Notes: a model not told the origin generated them from the letters alone. Shown: positions 8,186-18,238, counted from the first letter of the stretch. The stretch: 64,000 nucleotides of DNA from Motilimonas eburnea (GCF_021295345.1 NZ_JAIMJB010000012.1:62001-126000), one strand, 5' to 3'. Made by a program: numbers and translations.

Positions 8186-9718
8186 TTAATGGGACAAAAA
8201 TAGTTTATACGCGGGGTTTTGGGTTTCTTCTTTCACTTCATAGCCCAGTTTGTCTAGGTGGCCATTAAATTCGTCATTGTCCTGTGCTGGCAAACTAAAG
8301 CCCGCTAGTACACGGCCGTATGCGGCGCCGTGGTTACGGTAGTGAAATAAGGTGATGTTCCAGCGAGTGCCTAAGGTTTGCAAAAACTTCATTAACGCGC
8401 CCGGCTGCTCGGGAAATTCAAAGCTAAACAAGCGCTCTTCGATGGCGCTGTTAGGTCGCCCGCCCACCATGTAGCGCACGTGCAACTTGGCCATTTCATC
8501 GTTGGATAAATCCACCACGGGGTAGCCCGCTTGCACTAGATTGTCGGACAGTTGATGCAGCTCGTCAAAACCGCCCGGGATGCGCACGCCAACAAACACA
8601 TTGGCTTGTTTATCGCTGGCATAGCGGTAGTTAAATTCGGTGATGGCGCGGCCACCTAACATATTGATAAATTCCAGAAACGCACCGGTGCGCTCAGGAA
8701 TCGTCACCGCCAGCACGCCTTCTTTTTGCTCACCGAGCTCACAGCGCTCCGAAACATAACGTAGGCTATGAAAGTTCATATTGGCGCCGCTTAGGATGGC
8801 TGCCATGCGCTGATCCGCTAGCTGATGCAGTTGAGCATAGCGCTTTAAGCCAGCGAGAGACAGTGCGCCTGAAGGCTCAGAGATGGCGCGCGTATCTTCA
8901 AATACATCCTTCACCGCGGCGCAGATTTCATCTGTGCTGACGGTGATCACTTCATCTAGGTATTGCTGACACAAACGAAAGGTTTCGGTGCCGATGGTTT
9001 TTACCGCCACGCCATCGGCGAATAGGCCGACTTTTTCGAGCTCGGTCGGCTGGCCCGTTTCTAACGCGACTTTTAAACAAGCCGAATCTTGAGATTCAAC
9101 ACCGATCACCTTGACCTGTGGCATCAGCTGCTTCACAAATACCGCCACTCCAGCGGCTAAACCACCGCCGCCAACAGGCACAAAAATATGGGTTAAATGG
9201 GTATCTTGCTGCAGCAACTCCTTGCCAACCGTGCCTTGGCCGGCAATCACTTCGGCGTCATCAAACGGTGGGATCAAGGTATAGCCTTGATTGGCAGCCA
9301 GTTGCTTAGCGTGCTGACTGGCTTCATCAAAACTGTTGCCCACCAGCTCTACTTGTGCGCCCAGTTCGCGCACCGACGACACCTTAATATCTGGGGTGGT
9401 TTGCGGCATCACGATAATGGCTTTAATGCCCATTTTCGCTGCCGACATGGCGACGCCTTGGGCGTGATTACCTGCCGATGCGGCCACCACACCTTGGCTT
9501 TTTTGCCCATCGGATAGCGAAGCCAGCTTGTTATAAGCTCCGCGCAATTTAAACGAATGCACCGGCTGCTGGTCTTCACGCTTTAGCAACACTTGGTTAT
9601 TAATGCGCTGGCTGAGCTTTTTTAACGGCTGCAGTGGGGTCTCAACCGCGGCTTCATAAACCGGCGCCAAGAGTATTTTCTTTAAGTATTCTGCTGCACT
9701 ATGCATTTGCTCTGCCAT
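8186..9718 (-). CDS. ilvA: Threonine ammonia-lyase, biosynthetic (threonine deaminase)
   Basis: Converts L-threonine to 2-oxobutanoate, the committed step of isoleucine synthesis, using pyridoxal phosphate. With the ATG at 9718 the protein is 510 residues, close to the E. coli enzyme; a GAGG site precedes this ATG, while the longer frame would need a GTG with no ribosome site. The catalytic domain shows the PLP-lysine segment SFKLRGAY and the glycine-rich phosphate loop VGGGGLAAG. Two C-terminal ACT-like domains (VTIPERTGAFLEF and FEFPEQPGALMKF) are the allosteric isoleucine/valine sensors. It is the last gene of the ilv operon, separated from ilvD by a hairpin with a T-run. Confidence 0.95.
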   Translation of the reverse strand: MAEQMHSAAEYLKKILLAPVYEAAVETPLQPLKKLSQRINNQVLLKREDQQPVHSFKLRGAYNKLASLSDGQKSQGVVAASAGNHAQGVAMSAAKMGIKAIIVMPQTTPDIKVSSVRELGAQVELVGNSFDEASQHAKQLAANQGYTLIPPFDDAEVIAGQGTVGKELLQQDTHLTHIFVPVGGGGLAAGVAVFVKQLMPQVKVIGVESQDSACLKVALETGQPTELEKVGLFADGVAVKTIGTETFRLCQQYLDEVITVSTDEICAAVKDVFEDTRAISEPSGALSLAGLKRYAQLHQLADQRMAAILSGANMNFHSLRYVSERCELGEQKEGVLAVTIPERTGAFLEFINMLGGRAITEFNYRYASDKQANVFVGVRIPGGFDELHQLSDNLVQAGYPVVDLSNDEMAKLHVRYMVGGRPNSAIEERLFSFEFPEQPGALMKFLQTLGTRWNITLFHYRNHGAAYGRVLAGFSLPAQDNDEFNGHLDKLGYEVKEETQNPAYKLFLSH

Positions 9719-9782
9719 CTTAACCTCGTTAGCTGTCACTCATTTGCTGCGATTTACTTCCATATGGACAATCAACGCAGAC

Positions 9783-9805
9783 AAAAAAGGGCCGTTACAG
9801 GCCCT
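9783..9805 (-). terminator. Intrinsic terminator between ilvD and ilvA
   Basis: On the minus strand AGGGCC and GGCCCT pair around a 6-nt loop (9788-9805) and are followed by six T residues. It would end or reduce transcription after ilvD, so ilvA may be expressed less than the genes ahead of it or from another promoter. Confidence 0.65.
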
Positions 9806-9883
9806 CTATTATTGCTTTCTAAGCATCTTATTTCAGGCCATGACTAATGAAAAGCGCTTTCCATCATCACAGCCGCCATAAGA

Positions 9884-11731
9884 TTATTCGTATTTCGACT
9901 TATCTCGTACTGCACCTTTGTCTGCTGAAAGCGCATTAGATGCGTAAATTTTCAGAGATAGCGGCACGTTACGATCGCGGCTTTCAGGCTTCCAAGCTTG
10001 CTTGCCCTTGGCTTCCATTGCCACGCGACGCGCAGCGAGCTCGCCCGCAGGCACATCTAGCTTAATTGAACGGGTTGGAATATCGATGTCGATGATATCA
10101 CCGTCTTGCACCAAGCCAATTTCACCGCCCGATGCCGCTTCGGGTGACACGTGACCGATAGATAAGCCCGACGTACCACCCGAGAAACGACCGTCAGTGA
10201 TCAATGCACATTTAGCGCCTAAGCCCATGGATTTTAGGTAAGTGGTTGGATAAAGCATTTCTTGCATACCCGGGCCCCCTTTTGGCCCTTCGTAGCGGAT
10301 CACGACCACTTCACCCGCCACCACTTCACCGCCTAAGATGCCTTTTACAGCCGTATCTTGGCTTTCAAATACCTTAGCTGGGCCACGGAAGGTAAAGTTA
10401 TCATCGGTCACACCTGCGGTTTTCACCACACAGCCGTCAACCGCTAGGTTACCCGTGAGTACCGCTAAACCGCCTTCTAGACTAAAGGCGTTTTCAATAG
10501 AGCGAATACAACCACCCGCGCGATCGTCATCTAAGGTATCCCAACGACAATCTTGGCTAAAGGCCTTAGTGGTACGAATGCCCGCAGGACCTGCGCGGTA
10601 GAATTTCTTCACGTCTTCGTCTTGGGTCACCATGATGTCGTACTTAGCTAATTGCTCGGCTAACGTCATACCCAAAACAGTGTGAACTTGGGTGTTAAGC
10701 AAACCAGCGCGATCTAGCTCGGCAAGAATAGCCATTACGCCACCAGCGCGGTGTACGTCTTCCATATGGTAAAGCGCGGTCGATGGCGCTACTTTACAAA
10801 GCTGAGGAATACGGCGTGACATTTCGTCCATGTCGGCCATATCAAAATCGATGCCGCCTTCTTGTACCGCCGCTAATAGATGTAAAATGGTATTGGTCGA
10901 GCCGCCCATGGCGATATCTAGGGCCATGGCATTTTCAAATGATTCACGACACGCAATATTGCGTGGCAATACCGACTCATCATCTTGCTCGTAGTAACGC
11001 TTGGTTAGCTCAACAATGCGCTTACCTGCGTTAATAAATAAGGCTTCGCGATCGGCGTGAGTGGCTAGCATAGAGCCGTTACCCGGTTGAGCTAAGCCTA
11101 ATGCTTCGGTTAAACAGTTCATGGAGTTAGCGGTAAACATACCTGAACATGAACCACAAGTTGGACACGCGCTGCGCTCCACTTGTTCACTTTCCGCATC
11201 AGACACGGTAGGATCGGCGCCCTTGATCATGGCATCAACCAAGTCTAGCTTGATGATTTGGTCAGAAAGCTTGGTTTTACCCGCTTCCATTGGACCACCA
11301 GAAACAAAGATTACCGGAATGTTGAGGCGCATCGACGCCATTAGCATCCCCGGAGTGATCTTGTCACAGTTAGAGATACACACGATAGCATCGGCGCAGT
11401 GCGCGTTAACCATGTACTCAACCGAGTCGGCGATCAGCTCACGTGAAGGTAGGCTGTAAAGCATGCCGTCGTGACCCATTGCAATACCGTCGTCTACCGC
11501 TATGGTGTTAAATTCTTTGGCAATACCGCCGGCTTCTTCCACCGCGCGCGCCACCAATTGGCCCATGTCTTTTAAGTGCACGTGGCCCGGTACAAATTGC
11601 GTGAAAGAGTTAGCTATGGCAATAATCGGCTTACCGAAATCATCATCTTTAACACCGGTGGCGCGCCACAAGGCTCTGGCGCCGGCCATATTACGTCCAT
11701 GAGTTGACGTTGCACTACGATACTTAGGCAT
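9884..11731 (-). CDS. ilvD: Dihydroxy-acid dehydratase
   Basis: Dehydrates 2,3-dihydroxy-isovalerate and -methylvalerate to the 2-oxo acids that precede valine and isoleucine. The 615-residue length matches E. coli IlvD, and the N-terminus ([18 protein letters not shown]) is almost identical. Iron-sulfur ligands are visible in SNCDK and CPTCGSCSG, and the conserved [10 protein letters not shown] loop is present near residue 490. It sits between ilvM and ilvA in the same orientation; the E. coli operon has ilvE between ilvM and ilvD, but here there is only a 150-bp gap with two inverted repeats. Confidence 0.97.
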   Translation of the reverse strand: MPKYRSATSTHGRNMAGARALWRATGVKDDDFGKPIIAIANSFTQFVPGHVHLKDMGQLVARAVEEAGGIAKEFNTIAVDDGIAMGHDGMLYSLPSRELIADSVEYMVNAHCADAIVCISNCDKITPGMLMASMRLNIPVIFVSGGPMEAGKTKLSDQIIKLDLVDAMIKGADPTVSDAESEQVERSACPTCGSCSGMFTANSMNCLTEALGLAQPGNGSMLATHADREALFINAGKRIVELTKRYYEQDDESVLPRNIACRESFENAMALDIAMGGSTNTILHLLAAVQEGGIDFDMADMDEMSRRIPQLCKVAPSTALYHMEDVHRAGGVMAILAELDRAGLLNTQVHTVLGMTLAEQLAKYDIMVTQDEDVKKFYRAGPAGIRTTKAFSQDCRWDTLDDDRAGGCIRSIENAFSLEGGLAVLTGNLAVDGCVVKTAGVTDDNFTFRGPAKVFESQDTAVKGILGGEVVAGEVVVIRYEGPKGGPGMQEMLYPTTYLKSMGLGAKCALITDGRFSGGTSGLSIGHVSPEAASGGEIGLVQDGDIIDIDIPTRSIKLDVPAGELAARRVAMEAKGKQAWKPESRDRNVPLSLKIYASNALSADKGAVRDKSKYE

Positions 11732-11764
11732 AACAATACTCTCTCACATTCATATTAAATTCGT

Positions 11765-11816
11765 TTATTCAGCCCTTCGTGGCTGAATAAGAGGCCCTAA
11801 CATAATCGAATAGGGC
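11765..11816. repeat. Two adjacent inverted repeats in the ilvM-ilvD gap
   Basis: TTATTCAGCC / GGCTGAATAA (11765-11774, 11781-11790; loop CTTCGT) is followed by GCCCTA / TAGGGC (11794-11799, 11811-11816). Neither has a T-run on the coding strand. They may stabilise or separate the ilvGM and ilvD parts of the transcript, at the place where ilvE is found in enteric bacteria. Confidence 0.5.
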
Positions 11817-11883
11817 GTGGTTGTCTTGTTTTTCTCCACCGCTTTTTGGTTACCACGTTACGTGGCAGCAGTGGCGATAATCT

Positions 11884-12147
11884 TTATTTAACGGCGACCA
11901 ACTTGGCTGCGCTGGCTTGCTCTAGTACTTGCACCGAAGTCACGCCAATTAGTTTAGCTAATTGGTTGGTTAATAGCTCAATGGCACGCTCGCTGGCCAG
12001 TGCCACTTGCAGTTCCACTTGGCGGTTTTCGGTGACTAAGTTCATTTGCATGTTTTGAACATGAAAACCACGATGGCGCATTACGCGTAATACGCGCTCT
12101 AACAATTCTGGGCTGTGCTCAGCCGATACACTTAGATGATGTAACAT
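11884..12147 (-). CDS. ilvM: Acetolactate synthase II small (regulatory) subunit
   Basis: An 87-residue ACT-domain protein starting [22 protein letters not shown], the IlvM type of acetohydroxy-acid synthase regulatory subunit. It partners the catalytic subunit IlvG made from the preceding gene. The ilvG stop TAA and the ilvM ATG overlap by one base (TAATG at 12147), typical of translational coupling for a complex made in fixed ratio. Confidence 0.92.
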   Translation of the reverse strand: MLHHLSVSAEHSPELLERVLRVMRHRGFHVQNMQMNLVTENRQVELQVALASERAIELLTNQLAKLIGVTSVQVLEQASAAKLVAVK

Positions 12148-13793
12148 TATTCACACTCCTCCATCATTTTGTCGTTAGCAGCACCCGGTGGAACAAGGGG
12201 CCAAACGTTTTCTTCTTCACTGATAGCAACGTGTAAAATGTACGCGCCTTCACTGTTTAACATGCGCTCAAGGGCTCCTTGCACCTGCTCTTTAACCACG
12301 ATGGTTTCGCCCGGAATATCAAACGCCGCCGCCAATGCCACAAAGTCTGGGTTGTCGGTTAAAATGGTTTCGCTATAACGACCTTCAAAGAACAGCTTTT
12401 GCCATTGACGCACCATGCCCAAACGCTGGTTGTCGATCAGTAAGATCTTCACCGGCAATTTACGCCGCTTAATAGTGCCCAGCTCTTGCACATTCATCAT
12501 AAACGAGCCGTCACCCGACACCGCAATCACGGTATCTTGCGGACGCGCCACTTGGGCCCCTACCGCAGCGGGCACACCAAAGCCCATGGTGCCTAGACCC
12601 GAACTAGAAAGGTGATCGCGTGGGCTATCAAATTCGATGTGCTGCGCCACCCACATTTGGTGCTGGCCAACATCACAGGCGACAACCGTATTTTTCGGTG
12701 CCATATCAGATAACTGCTTTAACAGCAGCGGCGCATAAATGGCTTCACCGGGATGGTCATAGCGCCATTGGTATTCTTGCTTCATGGCCAGTACATGCTG
12801 CTGCCATGGGGCAATATCCAACGGCATGGCCAATTGCGGTAATACTTGCTTTAAATCCGCCGCAATAGCGACATCGGCTTGACGTAATTTACCCAGTTCA
12901 GCGGCATCAATATCAAGATGAATGACTTTGGCGTTAACGGCAAATTCATCTAACTTACCGGTCACGCGATCGTCAAAACGCGCACCTGCCACCACTAATA
13001 AATCCGCTTCTTGCACCGCATAGTTGGCGGCCTTAGTACCGTGCATGCCGACCATGCCTAAAAACGCATATTGGTCCGGCGCTATGGTGCCTATGCCTTT
13101 TAGCGTGGTCATACTTGGCATCTTAGTTTTGGCTAAAAAGTCGCGTAACTCAGCTTCGGCATGGGCCAGGGTTACCCCGCCGCCCACATAAAGTAGCGGC
13201 TTTTTAGCTTGGCTGATTAAGGTGCGAGCCGCATCGATATCGGCTTGCACCGGCGCATCTGGCTCGGTCACTTCATGAGTAATACAGGCGTGCTCGATGG
13301 CTGCTAATTGAATATCTTTTGGAATGTCGACCAATACTGGGCCGGGGCGGCCCGAGCGAGCCACTTCAAAAGCTTGTGCGATGACCGAGCCTAAATCTTC
13401 AGCTCTTTGCACCATAAAGCTGTGCTTAGTACAAGACAATGACATGCCCAGCACATCCACTTCTTGAAACGCATCCGTGCCAATTAATGGCGAGGCCACT
13501 TGGCCGGTAATGGCAACAATCGGCACCGAATCAAGTAAGGCATCGGCTAAACCTGTGATCAGGTTTGTCGCACCTGGGCCTGAGGTGGCAATACACACAC
13601 CCACACCGCCGGTAGAGCGCGCATAACCTATGGCAGCCATGGCCGCGCCTTGTTCATGACGACATAACAAGTGGTCTACACCACAATCATACAATGCATC
13701 ATACACCGGCATGATGGCACCACCTGGGTAGCCAAATACTTGTTTCACGCCTTGTTGTTGTAATGCCTTAACCACAAAATGGGCACCATTCAT
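12147..13793 (-). CDS. ilvG: Acetolactate synthase II large (catalytic) subunit
   Basis: Thiamine-diphosphate enzyme that condenses pyruvate with pyruvate or 2-oxobutanoate, the first common step of valine/leucine and isoleucine synthesis. The start at ATG 13793 gives [15 protein letters not shown], matching E. coli IlvG (548 residues); AGGA lies 9 nt upstream, whereas the longer frame would use a GTG. The catalytic glutamate lies in CRHEQGAAM, and the ThDP-binding [12 protein letters not shown] motif is in the C-terminal third. The frame is intact, unlike the frameshifted ilvG of E. coli K-12. First structural gene after the ilvL leader and attenuator. Confidence 0.96.
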   Translation of the reverse strand: MNGAHFVVKALQQQGVKQVFGYPGGAIMPVYDALYDCGVDHLLCRHEQGAAMAAIGYARSTGGVGVCIATSGPGATNLITGLADALLDSVPIVAITGQVASPLIGTDAFQEVDVLGMSLSCTKHSFMVQRAEDLGSVIAQAFEVARSGRPGPVLVDIPKDIQLAAIEHACITHEVTEPDAPVQADIDAARTLISQAKKPLLYVGGGVTLAHAEAELRDFLAKTKMPSMTTLKGIGTIAPDQYAFLGMVGMHGTKAANYAVQEADLLVVAGARFDDRVTGKLDEFAVNAKVIHLDIDAAELGKLRQADVAIAADLKQVLPQLAMPLDIAPWQQHVLAMKQEYQWRYDHPGEAIYAPLLLKQLSDMAPKNTVVACDVGQHQMWVAQHIEFDSPRDHLSSSGLGTMGFGVPAAVGAQVARPQDTVIAVSGDGSFMMNVQELGTIKRRKLPVKILLIDNQRLGMVRQWQKLFFEGRYSETILTDNPDFVALAAAFDIPGETIVVKEQVQGALERMLNSEGAYILHVAISEEENVWPLVPPGAANDKMMEECE

Positions 13794-13810
13794 AACCACA
13801 CATCCTAAGT

Positions 13811-13845
13811 CAAAAAAAAACCCCCGAGCCTTTTCAGGTCGGGGG
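13811..13845 (-). terminator. ilv attenuator terminator hairpin
   Basis: On the minus strand CCCCCGA and TCGGGGG, with an inner CCT/AGG pairing, form a strong stem followed by nine T residues, directly upstream of ilvG. The 3' arm GCTCGGGGG (13829-13821) is repeated exactly inside the leader peptide gene (13895-13887). The shared partner (around 13837-13845) can therefore pair with either copy, giving alternative antiterminator and terminator forms as in enteric ilv attenuation. Confidence 0.85.
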
Positions 13846-13864
13846 TTTAAAATGTTTGTCTGAG

Positions 13865-13951
13865 TTATTTTATCTTAGCCAACATTCCCCCGAGCGATGG
13901 TTGAATGACCACCACTAGGACTAGAATAATTAGGCTAATTTTTTTAAACAT
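13865..13951 (-). CDS. ilvL: ilvGMDA operon leader peptide
   Basis: A 28-residue ORF ([18 protein letters not shown] then [10 protein letters not shown]) beginning at ATG 13951. Twelve of the first 16 residues are Ile, Leu or Val, the three amino acids made by the operon. Ribosome stalling on this run when charged tRNAs are scarce would favour the antiterminator over the hairpin at 13821-13845. It resembles E. coli IlvL in length, composition and position, but not in detailed sequence. The ribosome site is weak, as is usual for leaders. Confidence 0.85.
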   Translation of the reverse strand: MFKKISLIILVLVVVIQPSLGGMLAKIK

Positions 13952-14277
13952 TGAGTACTCAGTCACGAAATTGTTTAGAAACTGACTACATAACTATCAT
14001 AAATGCCCATTTGCATCAACACAGGCAAGCAGCAGAAAAACCCTAGTTTTATCAAGTTTACCCGGCTTAGGTAGATATAAAATAAAGCCAAAAACCGGAT
14101 TAGAGGTATATTCATCTAACTTATCGATAATACACAAAAGATAGGGGAGGCATTTTGCCGATTAGCCCGATCCATTTCTTCGACAAAAATTGACAAAAAA
14201 ATCCGTATTAATTTTGCTCAGATCAATATCTGACCAATACTGAACTTACGCGAGTTTATCCAGCCACGGAGCCAAAC
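13952..14277. other. Divergent regulatory region between the ilv operon and comM
   Basis: A 326-bp AT-rich gap between divergent genes that must hold both promoters. A TTGACA hexamer occurs on the plus strand at 14190-14195, but no convincing -10 box lies at the right spacing. No gene or repeat seen. Confidence 0.5.
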
Positions 14278-15783
14278 ATGTCACTTGCAATTGTAAATTG
14301 CCGCAGTCTATTGGGAATAGCAGCCCCTGAAGTGACCGTAGAGGTGCATCTAGGGCGCGGATTACCCGCCTTTAATCTTGTTGGTTTGCCAGAAGCGAGC
14401 GTAAAAGAAGCCAAAGAGCGCGTGCGCAGCGCCATCCAAAACAGTCAATTTGAATTTCCCAGTTCACGCTTAACCGTGAACTTGGCGCCCGCTGATTTAC
14501 CCAAGCACGGGGGCCAATTCGACTTAGCCATCGCGTTGGGTATTTTAGCGGCTTCCGGCCAAATACCTGCCACTCACTTTGAGCAATATGAGTTTTATGG
14601 CGAATTAGCCCTTTCCGGCGACTTACGTGCTTGCAAGGGCATGATACCTGTCGCAATGGCGGCACGCGCGGCGAGGCGCACCTTGGTGCTGCCCGAGGCC
14701 AATGCCGAACAGGTCAGTTGTGTTGAAGGTGAACATAAAGTGGCAGCCAATTTACTGCAAGTGTGCCGCTTTATTTGTGGTCAAGGTGAACTAGCCAACG
14801 CCCCAGAACATCAAGCGCCCTGCTTTGCCAACGACCATGGCGATGTGACCGACATCATCGGCCAATATCAAGGTAAACGGGCGCTAGAAATCGCCGCCAG
14901 TGCCGGCCATCATTTACTGCTAGTGGGCGCTCCCGGCACCGGAAAAACCATGTTGGCCAGCCGTATTCTAAGTATTATGCCCAGTTTAACCGAGGCCGAA
15001 GCGCTAGAAACAGCCGCGATTTATTCCATCAGTGATGTGCCTTCGTTAGCCTGGCAAGCCCGGCCTTTTCGCCAGCCTCATCACAGTTCATCGGCTGCGG
15101 CCTTAGTCGGTGGAGGGGGTAAGCCTAAGCCGGGTGAAATCAGCCTAAGCCACAATGGCATTTTATTTTTGGATGAATTGCCGGAGTTTTCTCGCGCCAT
15201 TTTAGATAACTTGCGCGAGCCGATGGAAAGCCAGCAAATTACGATTTCAAGGGCAACGGCAAGGCTTAACTTTCCCGCCAAATTTCAGCTCGTTGCAGCC
15301 ATGAACCCTAGCCCCTGCGGTTATCATCAAGGCGAACTATGTCGCAGTACGCCCGATCAAATTCAGCGCTATTTACAGCGTTTATCAGGGCCGTTACTCG
15401 ATCGTTTTGATCTGTCGGTAATGATCCCCATCTTACCTAAAGGCAGCCTAAGCCAAACCAACCAAGAAGGTGAATCCAGCGCCACCATCAAGGCGCGCGT
15501 TGAAGCCAGCCGCACCATTCAATTACAGCGCCAAGACAAGCTAAATGCCCATTTAACCGCGGCGGAAATCAAACAGTTTTGCCCATTGCAGCAAGCCGAC
15601 GCCGAGTTTTTAGAAAGCGCCATCGAAAAGCTCGGCCTATCTGTGCGCACTTGGCACAGCTTAATCAAGGTGGCCCGCAGCATCGCCGATCTGGCGCAGG
15701 TTGAGTATATCAATCGTCAACACTTGGCCGAAGCACTGAACTATCGCGCCATGGAGCGATTGCTAGCCAGTTTGCAGCGTTAA
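14278..15783 (+). CDS. comM: ComM/YifB-family AAA+ ATPase (Mg-chelatase-like)
   Basis: A 501-residue protein of the YifB/ComM family. ComM is a hexameric helicase that promotes branch migration during integration of DNA taken up by natural transformation. Domain order: an N-terminal Lon-type fold (NLVGLPEASVKEAKERVRSA), a Walker A motif GAPGTGKT near residue 220, Walker B ILFLDELPEF near 300, and a C-terminal Mg-chelatase-related domain. Length matches E. coli YifB. It is transcribed divergently from ilvL, the same neighbour arrangement as yifB/ilv in enteric bacteria. Confidence 0.92.
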   Translation: MSLAIVNCRSLLGIAAPEVTVEVHLGRGLPAFNLVGLPEASVKEAKERVRSAIQNSQFEFPSSRLTVNLAPADLPKHGGQFDLAIALGILAASGQIPATHFEQYEFYGELALSGDLRACKGMIPVAMAARAARRTLVLPEANAEQVSCVEGEHKVAANLLQVCRFICGQGELANAPEHQAPCFANDHGDVTDIIGQYQGKRALEIAASAGHHLLLVGAPGTGKTMLASRILSIMPSLTEAEALETAAIYSISDVPSLAWQARPFRQPHHSSSAAALVGGGGKPKPGEISLSHNGILFLDELPEFSRAILDNLREPMESQQITISRATARLNFPAKFQLVAAMNPSPCGYHQGELCRSTPDQIQRYLQRLSGPLLDRFDLSVMIPILPKGSLSQTNQEGESSATIKARVEASRTIQLQRQDKLNAHLTAAEIKQFCPLQQADAEFLESAIEKLGLSVRTWHSLIKVARSIADLAQVEYINRQHLAEALNYRAMERLLASLQR

Positions 15784-15798
15784 AGTGATTGGCAGTCA

Positions 15799-16725
15799 TT
15801 AGTTCGCCATTAACGCTCTTATTTCTTGAAATGAAATCAGCTGAATACCCTGTTGCTGGATATAGCTTTTGAGCTCTGGGCTAAGCATGGCCTGATAATC
15901 TGCGACCCTAATTTGCCAATCGGCACCGGGACAAATGGCGCGCAGCTCGGGGGTATCCAATGAAGGGTGCAACATGAAAAAAGTCACACCGGCAGGCAGC
16001 TCGGCCAAAACGTGTTTGATTTGACCAAGGCGATCACCGGCATCGTTGTAGGGTAAGCCACACCAATGATCAAACAGCTTAAAACCTTGCTGCTGCATTT
16101 GTGCCGCAGTGGTTGTCACCTCTGGCCACGTCGGCACTAAAGGAGTGTTGGTACGCTGCATTTGGGTATGTTTGATAAACTGAGGGGTGCGTTTGAAATA
16201 ATCCAAGTGCATGGCCATGACAGGCAAATAATAACGCTGCGCAATGCGCTGAAATATAGGTAAGGTTTTTGCCGAAAGCATGGCGAACATATGGGAATCT
16301 AGGTGACTGATTGGCATCCCCACCTGCAATGCCGCTTCGATTTGAGCTATCACCTCTTGCTCTACGGCTTCAGGTTTAGCATTAAGCCAACAATCATATT
16401 CGCTGCGATGTAAAAAACCGTCTTGATCAACCAGCCCAGAATCTGCGCCTTGATTAGAAATAGGCCGCCAGCGATATTCTTGCCACTCCGAGGTCAGCAT
16501 CAAGTGCACACCTAAATCCGCATCTGAGTTGGCTTTGGCCAAATTAGCCGCCGATAAAAACCAAGGGCAATTCACCATCACCGAACCAGAGCGCGCTAAG
16601 CCAAATTCTTTGAGCTCTTGATAAGCCTGAATACTGCCATGATTCATACCGATATCGTCACAATGAAACAGCACCACTTTGTCGGTTGAGGCAAAGCCCA
16701 GTTCGGTGAGTAACGTGTTGTTCAT
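15799..16725 (-). CDS. ChbG/HpnK (YdjC) family carbohydrate deacetylase
   Basis: A 308-residue protein of the YdjC family. Members remove N-acetyl groups from chitooligosaccharides or related sugars with a divalent metal. The metal-binding acids are in VLFHCDDIGMNHG and the histidines in SHLDSHM; a further His lies in FMLHPS. The start at ATG 16725 is preferred over the upstream ATG at 16746 because GGA lies about 9 nt ahead of it and the upstream ATG has no site. Given the chitinase island 4 kb away, deacetylation of chitin-derived oligosaccharides is a reasonable guess. It lies tail-to-tail with comM. Confidence 0.75.
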   Translation of the reverse strand: MNNTLLTELGFASTDKVVLFHCDDIGMNHGSIQAYQELKEFGLARSGSVMVNCPWFLSAANLAKANSDADLGVHLMLTSEWQEYRWRPISNQGADSGLVDQDGFLHRSEYDCWLNAKPEAVEQEVIAQIEAALQVGMPISHLDSHMFAMLSAKTLPIFQRIAQRYYLPVMAMHLDYFKRTPQFIKHTQMQRTNTPLVPTWPEVTTTAAQMQQQGFKLFDHWCGLPYNDAGDRLGQIKHVLAELPAGVTFFMLHPSLDTPELRAICPGADWQIRVADYQAMLSPELKSYIQQQGIQLISFQEIRALMAN

Positions 16726-16833
16726 TCGGTTTAGTCCATTTACCATTATTTATCAGCATATAATGAATAATAGCTTGTATTGGTGAAATGTTTATATAAT
16801 CAAAACAGCTTAATCTCATTTACCTGATTCGGA

Positions 16834-17901
16834 CTAAAACTTAAGCTTTTGTTGCAACCAAGGTAAAACACTTTGCTTGAACTGGGCTTGCCAGATTGCT
16901 TCTGGACTGCCGCTATACGTAATGTATTGGTGATCTAAATAAGCCTGATTAAACATCTGGTGCAACGCTTCACAGCCTTCTTTAAACCCCGGCGAGCTAC
17001 CACTACCACAGCCTAATAAGATATCACTCTCGGGGTATTCTCGAAAAAATAATGCCATTTTTTGTTCCCAGTTTGCCATGCCCGCATACCAAGCCTGCTG
17101 AATATCCAAATCGGCTTGTGAATCATTAAATTGCGGCAACACACCATAAGTTTCTCCCGCTACCGGGGTCACGACGGCAGAGTAGGCATGTAAAATGGGC
17201 CTTGGGATCAAGGGTAAGAACTGCTTCATCAGTTGGGTTTGCATCAGCATCGGGCTAAGCGCAGCCACACGACTGGCTTGACTTGGATATTGCAAACCAA
17301 GATTCATCGCTGCAAGTCCGCCCATACCAAACCCCACCCAAGCCACTCCAGAGGGATCGTTGCGAACAGCAAGTTGCTGAGCAACCTGTGATGGCACATC
17401 CCACAGCAAATAATCTTGCCAGTCACCTGTTAGGCTCGAATTCAAGTAGAAGCTACCGCCAAACTGGTTGGTGCCGGTCACAGCAACCAACACAAATGCT
17501 TGATGGCTTGGTTTTGCAAACCACAAATCAAGCTGCTGCTTCAAGGATTTGATGGCATAGATGCCTTGGTTAAAATCAAGCAGCCAATACACCACAGGAT
17601 AGGGCTTGCTGGGTTGTTTTTGATAGCCAGGGGGCAGATAAACCATTAATTGTTGTTTCGCATCGGTTGCCACACCATTGCCCACCAAGGCGGTGGCAGA
17701 GATGGTTAACATATCAAGTTTGCCACTCGCAGGCGCCAAGCTGTCCGCCTTACAGTGCAGAGCACCAAAGCAGAGAACAAATACGAGCAGCCATTTGTGT
17801 CGTAATTTGCACAGCAAGGTGCCAAGGTGCGTGGCGGTCACGAAATACGGTGCGCGGGTATGGTCGAAACAACATCTGATTTGATTGGCTTGCTTAGTCA
17901 T
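16834..17901 (-). CDS. Esterase-D-fold protein with the nucleophile Ser replaced by Gly
   Basis: A 355-residue alpha/beta protein related to the esterase D/Fes family (PF00756-like). The ATG at 17901 is preceded by a strong AGGGGGTG site, so the longer TTG-started frame is rejected. The N-terminus has about 30 basic, polar residues and then a hydrophobic segment (KWLLVFVLCFGALHC), a late signal or anchor. The core shows VYLPPGYQ and a nucleophile elbow reading WVGFGMGGLAAMN, where family members have GxSMGG. The Ser codon position is GGT (one base from AGT), so the protein is probably not a classical serine esterase. Confidence 0.7.
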   Translation of the reverse strand: MTKQANQIRCCFDHTRAPYFVTATHLGTLLCKLRHKWLLVFVLCFGALHCKADSLAPASGKLDMLTISATALVGNGVATDAKQQLMVYLPPGYQKQPSKPYPVVYWLLDFNQGIYAIKSLKQQLDLWFAKPSHQAFVLVAVTGTNQFGGSFYLNSSLTGDWQDYLLWDVPSQVAQQLAVRNDPSGVAWVGFGMGGLAAMNLGLQYPSQASRVAALSPMLMQTQLMKQFLPLIPRPILHAYSAVVTPVAGETYGVLPQFNDSQADLDIQQAWYAGMANWEQKMALFFREYPESDILLGCGSGSSPGFKEGCEALHQMFNQAYLDHQYITYSGSPEAIWQAQFKQSVLPWLQQKLKF

Positions 17902-18238
17902 ATTCACCCCCTTTCTAAACAAGCATTAGCCTAAAAAATGAACGCGACAATAGGCATTAACGGAATTAACACTATCATCAAAACCATCAATATGTGATCA
18001 ACAAAAAAGCAGAAAAAATAACATTTTTAACGTCAATTCGGTTTGATTTGTGATTAGGGCCTGTTTAGTTAAAGTTCAGCTATAATTAACGGAGACAGTT
18101 AATAATTCTTTCTCATCAAGAGGTTAATTGAGCAAGATCACGAATAGTTGAGTTAGAAGTTGTTACTGTATCTACGCGAGTTATTCCATAAATCGTCGTT
18201 AAATAATAAAGCTACTCTGCTAGCCTAAGGGGAATAAG
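17902..18238. other. Intergenic region upstream of the GcvR-like gene
   Basis: A 337-bp gap between divergent genes. A perfect TATAAT lies at 18081-18086 without an obvious -35 partner. ATTAGGGCCTGTT at 18053-18065 is identical to the outer end of the MITE-like element at 61682. No ORF seen. Confidence 0.4.
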
